From: an uncultured Collinsella sp.
GTDB taxonomy: Bacteria; Actinomycetota; Coriobacteriia; Coriobacteriales; Coriobacteriaceae
NCBI GenBank assembly: GCA_900761995.1
Contig: CAAFEY010000029.1
Span: forward strand, 1-28,720
Direction: 5' to 3'
DNA length: 28,720 nt
Numbering within the stretch: position 1 is the first letter of the stretch; the number at the start of each line of letters is the position of its first letter. Made by a program: the position numbers and the translations under genes. Shown here one piece after another: positions 1 to 7,507 of the stretch. The notes beneath the pieces are model-generated. The model did no database searches and was not told the origin of the DNA. It saw nothing but the letters and a program-made list of their open reading frames with translations.

Positions 1-1
1 C

Positions 2-745
2 AGCCAGCGCATGCGCGACATCATCAACAAGAACGTGACCGAGGAGGACCTGGACCGTGCGGCCAAGGCGGCTTTCGAGGCCGGCTGGAACCGTATGAAG
101 CTCTACTTTATGATGGGCCTTCCCGGCGAGCGCGACGAGGATATCGTGGCCATCGCCAACTTGGCCGATCACGTGCTGGAGCTCGGCCGTTCCGTAGTGC
201 CCAAGGCGCGCCGCGGCTCTATCTCGGTCTCCATTTCGGTTTCGGTGTTTATCCCCAAGGCAGCTACTGCGTTTCAGTGGTGCCCGCAGCTCGACTACGA
301 CGACGTCAAGCGCCGCCAGAAGCTGCTCATTACGAGCGTGCGCAACCGTGCCGTCCGCGTGCATTACCACGATGCCGAGACCTCGCTCATCGAGGCCGCG
401 CTGTCCCGTGCCGGTCGCGATATGACGCCTGTCATCATTGATGCCTGGCGTGCGGGCTCGCGCTTTGACGCCTGGGTGGAGCATTTCTCGCTCGATAATT
501 GGAAGGAGGCTGCTGCCAAAAACGGCATCGACCTCAATGAGCTCGTGCATCTGCCTTACGAGCTGAACTGGCGTCTGCCCTGGGAGCATGTGAGCCCCGG
601 GTGCACGCGCGGTTTCCTTGAGCGCGAGTATCGCCGCTCGCTCGAGGGCGTTACGACCCCCGACTGCACCCGCACGTCGTGCACCGGCTGCGGTATCTGT
701 CCCACGCTCCACGCCAAGAACGTATTGATGGGTGATCGCGCATGA
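2..745 (+). CDS. Radical SAM protein, TIGR03960-like (5'-truncated)
   Basis: Only the C-terminal part (about 247 codons) is present; the frame is open from base 2 and the start lies upstream of the window. The visible stretch begins in the second half of a radical SAM barrel (MGLPGERDEDI is typical of the strand and loop late in the barrel). It ends in a cysteine cluster, C-x4-C-x2-C-x2-C, near residues 220-232 of the visible part, which could bind an additional Fe-S cluster. The N-terminal B12-like region and the CxxxCxxC motif expected for TIGR03960 proteins are off-window. The stop overlaps the next gene's start by ATGA (742-745), so the two are translationally coupled. Members of this family are often paired with a TIGR03936 protein upstream of rplU; the substrate is unknown. 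The family call rests on recognition of sequence and synteny. Confidence 0.85.
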   Translation, partial: SQRMRDIINKNVTEEDLDRAAKAAFEAGWNRMKLYFMMGLPGERDEDIVAIANLADHVLELGRSVVPKARRGSISVSISVSVFIPKAATAFQWCPQLDYDDVKRRQKLLITSVRNRAVRVHYHDAETSLIEAALSRAGRDMTPVIIDAWRAGSRFDAWVEHFSLDNWKEAAAKNGIDLNELVHLPYELNWRLPWEHVSPGCTRGFLEREYRRSLEGVTTPDCTRTSCTGCGICPTLHAKNVLMGDRA

Positions 746-1554
746 GTGAGCGCTTGACCGACAATCCCACGCTCTTTAGGCTGCGCGTTCGCTACGGCAA
801 GCGCGATCGCCTTAAGTACCTGGGCCATCTCGAAGTAATCCATACCATTGAGCGCATCGTGCGCCGTGCGGGACTTCCCTATGCCGTCACGCAGGGCTTC
901 TCTCCGCACATGCGCGTGGGCTTCTCTTCGGCGCTACCGGTTGGTACGTCGTCGACCTGCGAGTGGTATGACCTATTTATGACCGAGTTCGTGGCGCTCG
1001 ACGAGGCGTTTGGGCGCCTGGCTGCGGCGTCTCCGGTCGATCTGGCGCCCATCGAGGCGGCGTACATCGACGTGCGCACGCCGGCGTTGACGGCGCAGCT
1101 CACGCGCCTGTCGTATCGCATCGACCTGCATCTGGACCCCGAGGCGCCCGTAAGCGCCGACGAGGTGCGTCGTGCGATCGACACGCTGCGCGCGGACCAT
1201 GGCATCGACTACGCGCGTGGCAAAAAGAGCAAGCGCTTGGATTTGGATCACACACTCGTGGGCTATGAGCTCACGGCGGGGGAGCGCCCGGATCATTTGG
1301 TGCTCATGCTCGACACCCATGCCGACAACGAGGGCTCCATGCGTCCGGAAATTTTGCTTTCCGCTGCTGATGTTTTGTTGCAGGGCTTGACCCCGGGCGT
1401 GGATGCACCTATTGTTTCCACCGGTATGCAAGACCTCGTGACCATCTGCTCCTACGATGTCGAGCGTCAGAATCAAGCATGCGAGGACGACGAGGGCCGA
1501 CTCGTCAGCCCCATACCTGTGCGAACTTGTGGATTTGCTCCACATACTCGTTGA
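742..1554 (+). CDS. Radical SAM-linked protein, TIGR03936/DUF2344
   Basis: A 270-aa protein of unknown biochemical function and the usual partner of TIGR03960 radical SAM proteins. The N-terminal signature is clear: LRVRYGKRDRLKYLGHLE at about residues 13-30, then a GLPYAVTQGFSPHMRVGF segment. No signal peptide or membrane segment is apparent. It starts at the ATG inside the upstream gene's stop (ATGA overlap), with little Shine-Dalgarno of its own, so coupled translation is likely. The last codons overlap the -35 element of the rplU promoter (TTGACG at 1551-1556). In some genomes the two proteins are fused or followed by RNase E/G; here rplU follows directly. A role in ribosome or RNA modification is only suggested by neighbourhood. 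Confidence 0.85.
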   Translation: MSERLTDNPTLFRLRVRYGKRDRLKYLGHLEVIHTIERIVRRAGLPYAVTQGFSPHMRVGFSSALPVGTSSTCEWYDLFMTEFVALDEAFGRLAAASPVDLAPIEAAYIDVRTPALTAQLTRLSYRIDLHLDPEAPVSADEVRRAIDTLRADHGIDYARGKKSKRLDLDHTLVGYELTAGERPDHLVLMLDTHADNEGSMRPEILLSAADVLLQGLTPGVDAPIVSTGMQDLVTICSYDVERQNQACEDDEGRLVSPIPVRTCGFAPHTR

Positions 1555-1579
1555 CGGGGGTATTTTCGCCTGCTACTAT
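1551..1579 (+). promoter_or_regulatory. rplU-rpmA promoter (extended -10)
   Basis: TTGACG at 1551-1556, a 17-bp spacer, then TACTAT at 1574-1579 preceded by TGC, an extended -10. This is one of the best sigma-70-type promoters in the window. The -35 overlaps the stop of the upstream gene. Predicted transcription start is about 1586, giving a short leader of about 36 nt. Confidence 0.8.
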
Positions 1580-1621
1580 ATTCGGCTGTTGCACTAACTG
1601 ATGCATGAAGGGCAAGTAAAC

Positions 1622-1996
1622 ATGTACGCAATCGTTAACACGGGCGGCAAGCAGTACAAGGTCGCCACCGACGATGTCATCACCGTCGAGAAGATCGAGG
1701 GCAATGAGGGCGACAAGGTCACCCTGCCGGTTATCTTCCTCAACGATGGTAAGAAGATCGTCACCGATCCCGACAAGCTGGCCAAGGCCAAGGTTACCGC
1801 TCAGATCGTTGAGCAGTTCAAGGGCGAGAAGCAGCTGGTCTTCAAGTTCCACAAGCGCAAGCGCTATCGTCGTCTGAAGGGTCACCGTCAGCAGCTCACC
1901 AAGCTGAAGATCGTGAAGGTCCAGGCTACGTCCCGCGCCAAGAAGGCTGTCAAGGCAGAGGCCGAGGCTGTTGCCGAGGCTCCCGTCGCCGAGTAG
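1622..1996 (+). CDS. rplU: Large ribosomal subunit protein bL21
   Basis: A 124-aa protein of the 50S subunit that contacts 23S rRNA. The N-terminus MYAIVNTGGKQYKV is the classic L21 start, and the rRNA-binding stretch FKFHKRKRYRRLKGHRQ is at about residues 77-93. The C-terminal 25 or so residues form an Ala/Glu/Lys-rich tail longer than in many L21 proteins. An in-frame ATG at 1601 exists, but GAAGGG at 1607-1612 fits as Shine-Dalgarno for the ATG at 1622, and homology begins there. It has its own promoter overlapping the upstream gene and is followed after 33 bp by rpmA, as usual. Confidence 0.97.
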   Translation: MYAIVNTGGKQYKVATDDVITVEKIEGNEGDKVTLPVIFLNDGKKIVTDPDKLAKAKVTAQIVEQFKGEKQLVFKFHKRKRYRRLKGHRQQLTKLKIVKVQATSRAKKAVKAEAEAVAEAPVAE

Positions 1997-2029
1997 ATTA
2001 CACTCGTAACGAAAGAGTAGGTATACACA

Positions 2030-2287
2030 ATGGCACACAAAAAAGGACTCGGTTCCTCCCGTAATGGCCGTGACTCCCGCGGTCAGCGCCTTGGCACGAA
2101 GCGCTATGCCGGCCAGACGGTAACCACGGGCACGATTCTCGTCCGTCAGCACGGCACGCACATCCACCCGGGTGAGAACGTTGGCCGTGGTAAGGACGAC
2201 ACGCTGTTCGCGCTGGTCGACGGTACCGTTGAGTTCCACAAGGGTATCAAGCACAGGGTCAGCGTACGCCCGCTCGCGAACGCGTAA
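2030..2287 (+). CDS. rpmA: Large ribosomal subunit protein bL27
   Basis: An 85-aa protein of the 50S subunit whose N-terminal tail reaches the peptidyl transferase centre. The sequence starts MAHKKGLGSSRNGRDSRGQR, the mature-type N-terminus. Unlike Firmicutes L27 there is no extra N-terminal peptide needing removal by the protease Prp, and no prp gene lies between rplU and rpmA. The body has the usual GxNVGxGKDxTLFAL signature at residues 48-63. The likely Shine-Dalgarno is AGTAGG upstream of 2030. A strong terminator follows within 30 bp, so rplU-rpmA can act as a two-gene unit. Confidence 0.97.
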   Translation: MAHKKGLGSSRNGRDSRGQRLGTKRYAGQTVTTGTILVRQHGTHIHPGENVGRGKDDTLFALVDGTVEFHKGIKHRVSVRPLANA

Positions 2288-2312
2288 TTCACCCTTCATA
2301 GAGCACATATGT

Positions 2313-2356
2313 GGGAGGCACTTGAGTTTTAGGATTCAAGGGTCTCCCTCTTTTTT
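2313..2356 (+). terminator. Rho-independent terminator after rpmA
   Basis: The stem pairs 2313-2326 with 2335-2348 (GGGAGGC and CTTGA against TCAAG and CTCCC, one A-G mismatch and two G-U pairs) around an 8-nt loop. TC and six T residues (2351-2356) follow. The obgE Shine-Dalgarno starts three bases after the T tract. Confidence 0.85.
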
Positions 2357-2372
2357 GTAGGAGGCGATTCTG

Positions 2373-3827
2373 TTGTCACAGTTCACCGATATCAGCCGCA
2401 TTAACGTGTGCGGCGGCGACGGCGGAGCCGGATGCATGTCGTTTAGGCGCGAGGCATTTGTCCCCAAGGGCGGCCCCGATGGCGGCGACGGCGGTCGTGG
2501 CGGCAATGTCGTCATCCAGGCCGATGCTCAGCTGTCTTCGTTGATCGATTACCGCTTTAAGCATCACTTCCGCGCCGAGCGCGGCACGCACGGGCAGGGT
2601 GCCCGTCGTAACGGTAAAAGCGGCGAGGACCTGATCCTGAAGGTTCCCATGGGTACCGTGGTACGCGAGCTCGACCCCGAGACGCAGACCCCGATGTTCG
2701 AGATTGCCGACCTCGTGCACGATGGCGAGCGCGTTGTCGTGGCGCCCGGCGGTGCCGGCGGCCTGGGCAACACGCACTTTGTGACGTCGGTGCGCCGCGC
2801 GCCCGCGTTCGCTCAGCTGGGCGAGCCGGCCGAGGAACACTGGATCGAGCTCGAGATGAAGCTTATGGCTGATGCCGCGCTCGTGGGCTTTCCCTCGGTG
2901 GGTAAGTCATCGCTCATTGCGCGCATGAGTGCCGCCCGTCCCAAGATTGCCGACTACCCGTTTACCACGCTCGTGCCGAACCTCGGCATGGTGCGTGCCG
3001 GCGAATACTCCTATGTTGTCGCCGACGTTCCTGGTTTGATTGAGGGCGCGAGCGAAGGCAAGGGTCTGGGCCACCAGTTCCTGCGCCATATCGAGCGCAC
3101 CGCTTTGATCATGCACGTCGTCGACATGACGGGCGGTTTTGAGGATCGCGACCCGGTCGAGGACTATCGCATCATCAATCGCGAGCTCGAGCAGTATGGT
3201 GCCGAGCTTTCGGAGCGCCCGCAGATTGTTGTTGCCAATAAGTGCGATGCGCCGGGTACGGCCGATAAGATTGCCGACCTGAAGCGTGCCGCGCTCGACG
3301 ACGGTCATATGTTCTTTGCCGTGTCTGCCGTGACGGGCGCCGGTCTCAATACCCTGATGCTTGCCGTGGGCGAGCAGGTGGCCAAGCTCCGCGCCGAATT
3401 GGCCGTCTCCGATGAGCCGGTCGACCTGCGCGACGATGAGTGGGAGCGTCGCCGCCTGCAGCGTGAGAAGCGTTTCCGCATTGTCCAGGAAGAGGCTCAT
3501 GCCTTCCGCGTGGTGGGTCGTGCGATTGAGCGCATGGTCATTCAGACCGACTGGGAAAACGAGGAGGCCGTCATCTACCTGCAGCACAAGTTTGCTCGTA
3601 TGGGCGTTGACGACGCGCTCGAGAAGGCTGGTTGCCGAGCAGGCGACGAAGTCCGCATTTGCCAGCGCGCCTTTGATTTTGAGGGCGCCGAGGATTTCTC
3701 GGAGTACGAGGATGAACTCGAGGGCACCGTTGAGGTCGTTGAGGTGGCAGATGCCGCGGATACGGGCGTCGAGGTTGTCGATGCGGCGGACGTCGCTGAC
3801 GATGTTGAGACCCCGGAGGGCGAGTAA
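2373..3827 (+). CDS. obgE: GTPase ObgE/CgtA
   Basis: A 484-aa Obg-family GTPase that acts in 50S subunit assembly and stress and growth control. The order is: glycine-rich Obg domain (about 1-160); G domain with P-loop GFPSVGKSS (172-180), switch region DYPFTTL, DVPGLIEGA (from 218) and NKCD (289-292); then the C-terminal OCT domain (about 345-430). An acidic, Val/Ala/Asp-rich tail of roughly 50 residues follows and is longer than in many Obg proteins. The start is TTG at 2373 behind AGGAGG at 2359-2364 (8-nt spacing). The gene sits immediately after the rpmA terminator, so it depends on read-through or on a promoter I could not identify. nadD follows after 3 bp. Confidence 0.96.
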   Translation: MSQFTDISRINVCGGDGGAGCMSFRREAFVPKGGPDGGDGGRGGNVVIQADAQLSSLIDYRFKHHFRAERGTHGQGARRNGKSGEDLILKVPMGTVVRELDPETQTPMFEIADLVHDGERVVVAPGGAGGLGNTHFVTSVRRAPAFAQLGEPAEEHWIELEMKLMADAALVGFPSVGKSSLIARMSAARPKIADYPFTTLVPNLGMVRAGEYSYVVADVPGLIEGASEGKGLGHQFLRHIERTALIMHVVDMTGGFEDRDPVEDYRIINRELEQYGAELSERPQIVVANKCDAPGTADKIADLKRAALDDGHMFFAVSAVTGAGLNTLMLAVGEQVAKLRAELAVSDEPVDLRDDEWERRRLQREKRFRIVQEEAHAFRVVGRAIERMVIQTDWENEEAVIYLQHKFARMGVDDALEKAGCRAGDEVRICQRAFDFEGAEDFSEYEDELEGTVEVVEVADAADTGVEVVDAADVADDVETPEGE

Positions 3828-3830
3828 GCC

Positions 3831-4508
3831 ATGTCGCTGCGCGGTGGAATCGGTTTGCCCGAGCTTCCTATCGAGGACGGGCGGGAGTTTCGACTTGGTA
3901 TTATGGGCGGCACCTTCGACCCGATTCATTACGGGCACTTGGTGACTGCCGAGCAGGCGCGTGAGTCACTCGACTTGGATGCCGTGCTCTTTATGCCGGC
4001 AGGCTCGCCCGCCTTTAAGCTCGACAAACCGGTGACGCCGGCAGAGGACCGTTATGCCATGACGGTCCTCGCCACCGCTGCGAATCCGGCGTTTTTGGCG
4101 AGTCGGTTCGAGATCGACCGTCCGGGCGTAACCTACACGGCCGATACGCTTCATGCCCTTCGCGACTTTTACCCGCCGCAGGTAAAGCTCTACTTTATTA
4201 CGGGCGCCGACGCGATTATCGATATTGTGACCTGGCATCATGCTGACGAGATTGCCGAGCTGGCAACCTTTATTGCCGCGACACGTCCCGGTTTCGATAT
4301 CGATACGGCTCGCGCGCGGATCAAAGGGTCGGGCCTGCCGTTCGACGTGCGCTATATTCAGATTCCTGCGCTGGCGATTAGCTCGACGAACATTCGTAAG
4401 CGAGTTGCCCGCGGCATGAGCGTGCGCTATCTTACGAGCGAGTCCGTGCTTGGCTACATTCGCAAACGCGGTCTGTATGCCGATCTGGGCCAAGAAGATT
4501 TTGAGTGA
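3831..4508 (+). CDS. nadD: Nicotinate-nucleotide adenylyltransferase
   Basis: A 225-aa cytosolic enzyme that converts nicotinate mononucleotide and ATP to deamido-NAD in NAD synthesis. The nucleotidyltransferase motif GGTFDPIHYGHL has the HxGH histidines at 33 and 36. The second motif, ISSTNIRKR, begins at 183. About 20 residues precede the first beta strand, an N-terminal extension compared with short NadD proteins. The ATG at 3831 has GGAGG at 3815-3819, about 11 nt upstream. A start nearer the motif has no obvious ribosome-binding site. The obgE-nadD-yqeK-rsfS order is conserved in many Gram-positive bacteria. Confidence 0.95.
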   Translation: MSLRGGIGLPELPIEDGREFRLGIMGGTFDPIHYGHLVTAEQARESLDLDAVLFMPAGSPAFKLDKPVTPAEDRYAMTVLATAANPAFLASRFEIDRPGVTYTADTLHALRDFYPPQVKLYFITGADAIIDIVTWHHADEIAELATFIAATRPGFDIDTARARIKGSGLPFDVRYIQIPALAISSTNIRKRVARGMSVRYLTSESVLGYIRKRGLYADLGQEDFE

Positions 4509-4520
4509 TGGGGGAGAACG

Positions 4521-5129
4521 TTGTCGGTAGAGGATCAGTTTGAGGGCGATGATCGCGCGCTGCTTAAGCGCATTCAAGGGCTGCTCGACGTGCGCATGAA
4601 GGATAAGCGCAAGCGCTATGTGCATTCGTTGGGCGTTGCCGAGACCGCGTTGCATCTGGCAGAGGTGTACGGTGTCGATCGCTTTGATGCCGCCGCTGCC
4701 GGTCTGATCCATGACTGGGACAAGGTGCTCTCCGACGATGAGCTGGTCACACGCGCCTTGCATTACGGCATTAAGATTGCGGGTTCGCCCTCTGCCGCGA
4801 CGCCGCTGCTGCACGGCCCGGTTGCCGCCTACGAGCTTCCGCAGCTCTTTCCCGAGCTTTCGCCGGCAGTCTTTCAGGCTGTCGACCGTCACACGGTGGG
4901 CGCCTGCGACATGACGCCGCTCGATATGGTGGTCTTTGTGGCCGATGCCATCGAGCCCAACCGTCACGGCGATTATGCCCACGCGCTGCGCAAAATGGTG
5001 GGGGAGTCGACGCTCGACGAGTTGTTCTTCTCCTGTTTTGCGCAGGGTCTGGTCTATGTGATCCAGTCCGGGCGTTATCTTTATCCCACGGCTATTACGA
5101 TTTACAACCATTACGCCCAGCTGCGCTAG
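4521..5129 (+). CDS. yqeK: HD-domain hydrolase YqeK (Ap4A hydrolase family)
   Basis: A 202-aa HD-superfamily metal phosphohydrolase. Characterised YqeK proteins split diadenosine tetraphosphate symmetrically to ADP; that activity is inferred here. Visible metal ligands are H35 (in YVHSLGVAET), H64-D65 (LIHDWDK) and the later histidines in LLHGPVAAY and DRHTVG. The DxVxFxADxIEPNR signature is at about 139-153 (DMVVFVADAIEPNR). The usual HDYAK is HDWDK here. The start is TTG at 4521, with GGGGAG at 4511-4516 only 4 nt away. The gene lies 12 bp after nadD and 27 bp before rsfS, the expected context. Confidence 0.92.
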   Translation: MSVEDQFEGDDRALLKRIQGLLDVRMKDKRKRYVHSLGVAETALHLAEVYGVDRFDAAAAGLIHDWDKVLSDDELVTRALHYGIKIAGSPSAATPLLHGPVAAYELPQLFPELSPAVFQAVDRHTVGACDMTPLDMVVFVADAIEPNRHGDYAHALRKMVGESTLDELFFSCFAQGLVYVIQSGRYLYPTAITIYNHYAQLR

Positions 5130-5156
5130 CTTGGGCTGTCTAGAAAGAGGTATTCC

Positions 5157-5612
5157 ATGGCCGACGAGACCATGACCGACGAGCAGATTCTTAAGGATGT
5201 GGAGCACAAGAGCTTCGTTGCCACGTCCGATCGCACCGCTGCTTCGCTTTCTGCGAGCGGTGTCGCCGCCGAGGACGTCGCCCGCGCCGCCGCGCAGGCC
5301 GCCTACGACAAGAAGGGCGAGGACGTGCAGGTGCTCGACCTGACCGAGCTTTCCGACGTGTGCGACTACTTTGTGCTCGCTACCGGTACTAATAACCGTC
5401 AGGTCGATTCGATCGTCGACGAGATCGAGGAGAAGGTCGCCGAGGCTTGCGGCGAGCACCCGTTCTCCATCGAGGGCCGCGAGCAGAAGACCTGGATGCT
5501 CATGGACTACGGTTCGGTCGTTGTCCACGTCTTCACCCCCGAGGCGCGCGACTTCTACCGCCTCGAAAAGCTCTGGGGCGACGCTCCCCAACTTCCCCTC
5601 GACCTCCTCTAG
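5157..5612 (+). CDS. rsfS: Ribosomal silencing factor RsfS
   Basis: A 151-aa protein that binds uL14 on the free 50S subunit and blocks subunit joining when nutrients are scarce. The conserved domain runs from about residue 40 to the end: DVQVLDLTELSDVCDYFVLATGTN, then EGREQKTWMLMDYGSVVVHVFTPEARDFYRLEKLWGD (shown here in two pieces of the family pattern). A 35-40 residue Thr/Ala-rich N-terminal extension precedes it. The Shine-Dalgarno GAAAGAGG lies 5-6 nt before ATG. It is the last gene of the obgE cluster, and a strong terminator follows 43 bp later. Confidence 0.95.
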   Translation: MADETMTDEQILKDVEHKSFVATSDRTAASLSASGVAAEDVARAAAQAAYDKKGEDVQVLDLTELSDVCDYFVLATGTNNRQVDSIVDEIEEKVAEACGEHPFSIEGREQKTWMLMDYGSVVVHVFTPEARDFYRLEKLWGDAPQLPLDLL

Positions 5613-5655
5613 TAGCTCATTTGGGACGGGGCTTTTTAGCTACCCTTTACCGTTC

Positions 5656-5697
5656 GCCGGGCAGTTGCGCCATTCGCAGCTGCCCGGCTTTCTTTTT
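5656..5697 (+). terminator. Rho-independent terminator after rsfS
   Basis: A 14-bp stem pairs 5656-5669 with 5675-5688 (one T-G wobble) around the loop CCATT, followed by TTTCTTTTT. It ends the plus-strand obgE cluster in the gap before the convergent dinB. The reverse strand lacks a T tract, so it is a plus-strand terminator, though it may still hinder transcription coming from dinB. Confidence 0.92.
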
Positions 5698-5707
5698 GCC
5701 TCAGGGA

Positions 5708-6961
5708 CTAATCGTTGAAGCGGGATTGGCGGCCGAAGGATAGGGCGGTGTCGCCGAATTTGTCTCGGACGGCGTCGATGGCGACGGACAGGTCGCGTCG
5801 GTCGCTGGACTGCGCTCCACGGTCATCGACTTCGCAGAACAGGTCGGTCTGGATGCCGCCTTGGTGGTTGAAGTCGCTCATGCCGATGCCGGCTAGGCGC
5901 ACGTGCATGCCTTCCTGCCAGATGTTATCGAGCAGCTCGAGCGCTACGGCCACAAAGATATTCTCGTCATCGGTGGGATGGGGAAGCCTGCGCTGTGCCG
6001 TGCGTCCGCTGCCGTAAGAGTATTTGAGCTTGAGCGTCACGGTGCCGCCCGTAAGCCCCTGGCGGCGCAGGCGACGTCCAACCGACTCGCCCAGCAGCGC
6101 AATCGCCGCTTCGATGTCCCCGCGCTCAGTCAAATCTTTCGCAAAGGTGCGTTCATTGCTGATCGACTTGACCTCGCGCTCCTCATCCAGACTTGTGACC
6201 TCGGAAACTTCGAGACCCAGCGCACGTTGGCGCATACGCTCGCCGTTGACGCCAAAAATCGAGGCCAGCGTGGACTCCGGCGCACGCGACAGCTCACCCA
6301 GCGTATAGATGCGCATGCGGCGCAGCCGCTCCTCGGCCGACCGCCCGATGCCGCTCATGGCAGACACCGGCAGCGCGGCCAAAAATCGCTGCTCCGTGCC
6401 GGGGCGCACAATGGTCAGGCCAAAGGGCTTGTCGCGCTCGCTTGCAATCTTGGCCACCGTCTTGTTGCATCCGACGCCAATGGAGCACGTCACCCCCAGT
6501 GCCGCCACGCGGTCACTGATGCGTCGCGCGACCAGCAGCGGGTCTTCGGGCGCAAACCGGCCCGGCGTTATATCGATAAAGGCCTCGTCGATGGACACGC
6601 GCTCCACACGCGGCGTCTCGTCGGCGAGAATCGCCATGACTTGCGCGCTCACTTCGCGGTAGCGATCAAAATGCCCATGCGTCCAAATCGCCTGCGGGCA
6701 CAGACGCCGTGCCTCGGCCGAGGCCATGGCGGAATGCACGCCAAAGCGGCGTGCCTCATACGAACACGTGGACACGACGCCGCGTGACTCGGCATCTCCG
6801 CCCACAATGAGCGGCTTGCCGCGCCACTCGGGGTGGTCGAGCATCTCTACGCTCGCAAAAAACGCATCGAGGTCCATCAGACCCACCGCCGGACCCGTCC
6901 AGGGCGGCGGCGTGACGCCCGCAGCATTCTCATAACCGTATGTATGTTCGCGTCTTTCCAT
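5708..6961 (-). CDS. dinB: DNA polymerase IV (Y family)
   Basis: A 417-aa error-prone translesion polymerase. Catalytic motifs are intact: DLDAFFASVE near the N-terminus (metal Asp and steric-gate Phe) and SIDEAF (second metal site). SIGVGCNKTVAKIAS and the helix-hairpin-helix MSGIGRSAEERL follow, then the little-finger domain. Near the C-terminus QTDLF fits the beta-clamp-binding consensus QxxLF. At 417 aa it is longer than E. coli DinB (351 aa), with about 45 residues after the clamp motif. It is the only minus-strand gene in the window, convergent with rsfS and divergent from rpsP. No Shine-Dalgarno precedes the ATG; a -10-like TATACT ends six bases upstream. Confidence 0.95.
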   Translation of the reverse strand: MERREHTYGYENAAGVTPPPWTGPAVGLMDLDAFFASVEMLDHPEWRGKPLIVGGDAESRGVVSTCSYEARRFGVHSAMASAEARRLCPQAIWTHGHFDRYREVSAQVMAILADETPRVERVSIDEAFIDITPGRFAPEDPLLVARRISDRVAALGVTCSIGVGCNKTVAKIASERDKPFGLTIVRPGTEQRFLAALPVSAMSGIGRSAEERLRRMRIYTLGELSRAPESTLASIFGVNGERMRQRALGLEVSEVTSLDEEREVKSISNERTFAKDLTERGDIEAAIALLGESVGRRLRRQGLTGGTVTLKLKYSYGSGRTAQRRLPHPTDDENIFVAVALELLDNIWQEGMHVRLAGIGMSDFNHQGGIQTDLFCEVDDRGAQSSDRRDLSVAIDAVRDKFGDTALSFGRQSRFND

Positions 6962-6967
6962 GTCATG

Positions 6968-6973
6968 AGTATA
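6968..6973 (-). promoter_or_regulatory. Candidate dinB -10 element (leaderless start)
   Basis: Read on the minus strand, TATACT ends 6 nt before the dinB ATG (A at 6961), so transcription would begin at or beside the start codon. No convincing -35 lies 16-18 bp upstream. The lack of a Shine-Dalgarno agrees with a leaderless mRNA. Confidence 0.5.
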
Positions 6974-7077
6974 CCGCGCAGCTCATGTGGGGTGCGTGGA
7001 TGTGCTTGCAAATCGCGAATTCTTGTCTAAGATATGGATTTGCCCTCGACTACACCGAAGAAGTTAGTCTCACGGAC

Positions 7078-7106
7078 TTCACCTGCCCGCGTCGATGGCG
7101 TATTAT
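7078..7106 (+). promoter_or_regulatory. Candidate rpsP operon promoter
   Basis: TTCACC at 7078-7083, a 17-bp spacer, and TATTAT at 7101-7106; predicted start near 7113 and a leader of about 50 nt. The leader holds a small hairpin, GCAGC-CTAAA-GCTGC (7129-7143), just before the ribosome-binding site. A second possible promoter, TTGCAA (7006-7011) with TAAGAT (7028-7033), has a 16-bp spacer. The 201-bp dinB-rpsP gap holds nothing else I can name. Confidence 0.5.
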
Positions 7107-7162
7107 GTTCAACTGTTTGTTTGTAGTTGCAGCCTAAAGCTGCTTGGTTGGAGGAGTTTCCT

Positions 7163-7504
7163 TTGGCAGTCAAGATTCGCCTTGCTCGTCACGGCGCTAA
7201 GAAGCGTCCGTACTACCGTGTCGTCGTCGCCGATTCCCGCGCCCCGCGTGACGGTCGTATCATCGAGGAGGTTGGCCGCTACAACCCGATGACCGCCCCC
7301 AAGACCATCAACCTTGACCTCGAGAAGATCGCCGACTGGCAGTCCAAGGGCGCTCAGCTCACCGACGCCGTCGCCGCTCTGGTCAAGGCCGCCAACGAGG
7401 GCGAGAAGACCGAGACCGTCGTCAAGAAGTCCAAGAAGCAGCTCGCCAAAGAGGCCGAGGCCGCTAAGGCTGCCGCTGAGGCCGCTGAGGGCGCCGAGGA
7501 GTAA
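7163..7504 (+). CDS. rpsP: Small ribosomal subunit protein bS16
   Basis: A 113-aa protein of the 30S subunit, important for early assembly. The N-terminus AVKIRLARHGAKKRPYYRVV after the initiator is diagnostic. The start is TTG at 7163, with GGAGGAG at 7150-7156 (6-nt spacing). An upstream in-frame TTG at 7127 adds residues outside the family and lacks a ribosome-binding site. The body of about 85 residues is followed by a Lys/Glu/Ala-rich tail of about 30 residues, beyond the usual 80-90 aa length. It is first gene of the rpsP-khpA-rimM-trmD cluster. Confidence 0.96.
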   Translation: MAVKIRLARHGAKKRPYYRVVVADSRAPRDGRIIEEVGRYNPMTAPKTINLDLEKIADWQSKGAQLTDAVAALVKAANEGEKTETVVKKSKKQLAKEAEAAKAAAEAAEGAEE

Positions 7505-7507
7505 ATC

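Noticed and set aside
5612..5643. GTAGCT / AGCTAC inverted repeat after rsfS
   Set aside because: Six base pairs around a 20-nt loop with no T tract; the strong terminator a few bases downstream explains the region better.
6962..7162. LexA/SOS box between dinB and rpsP
   Set aside because: I looked for a palindrome like the Gram-positive SOS box near the dinB -10 and found none convincing.
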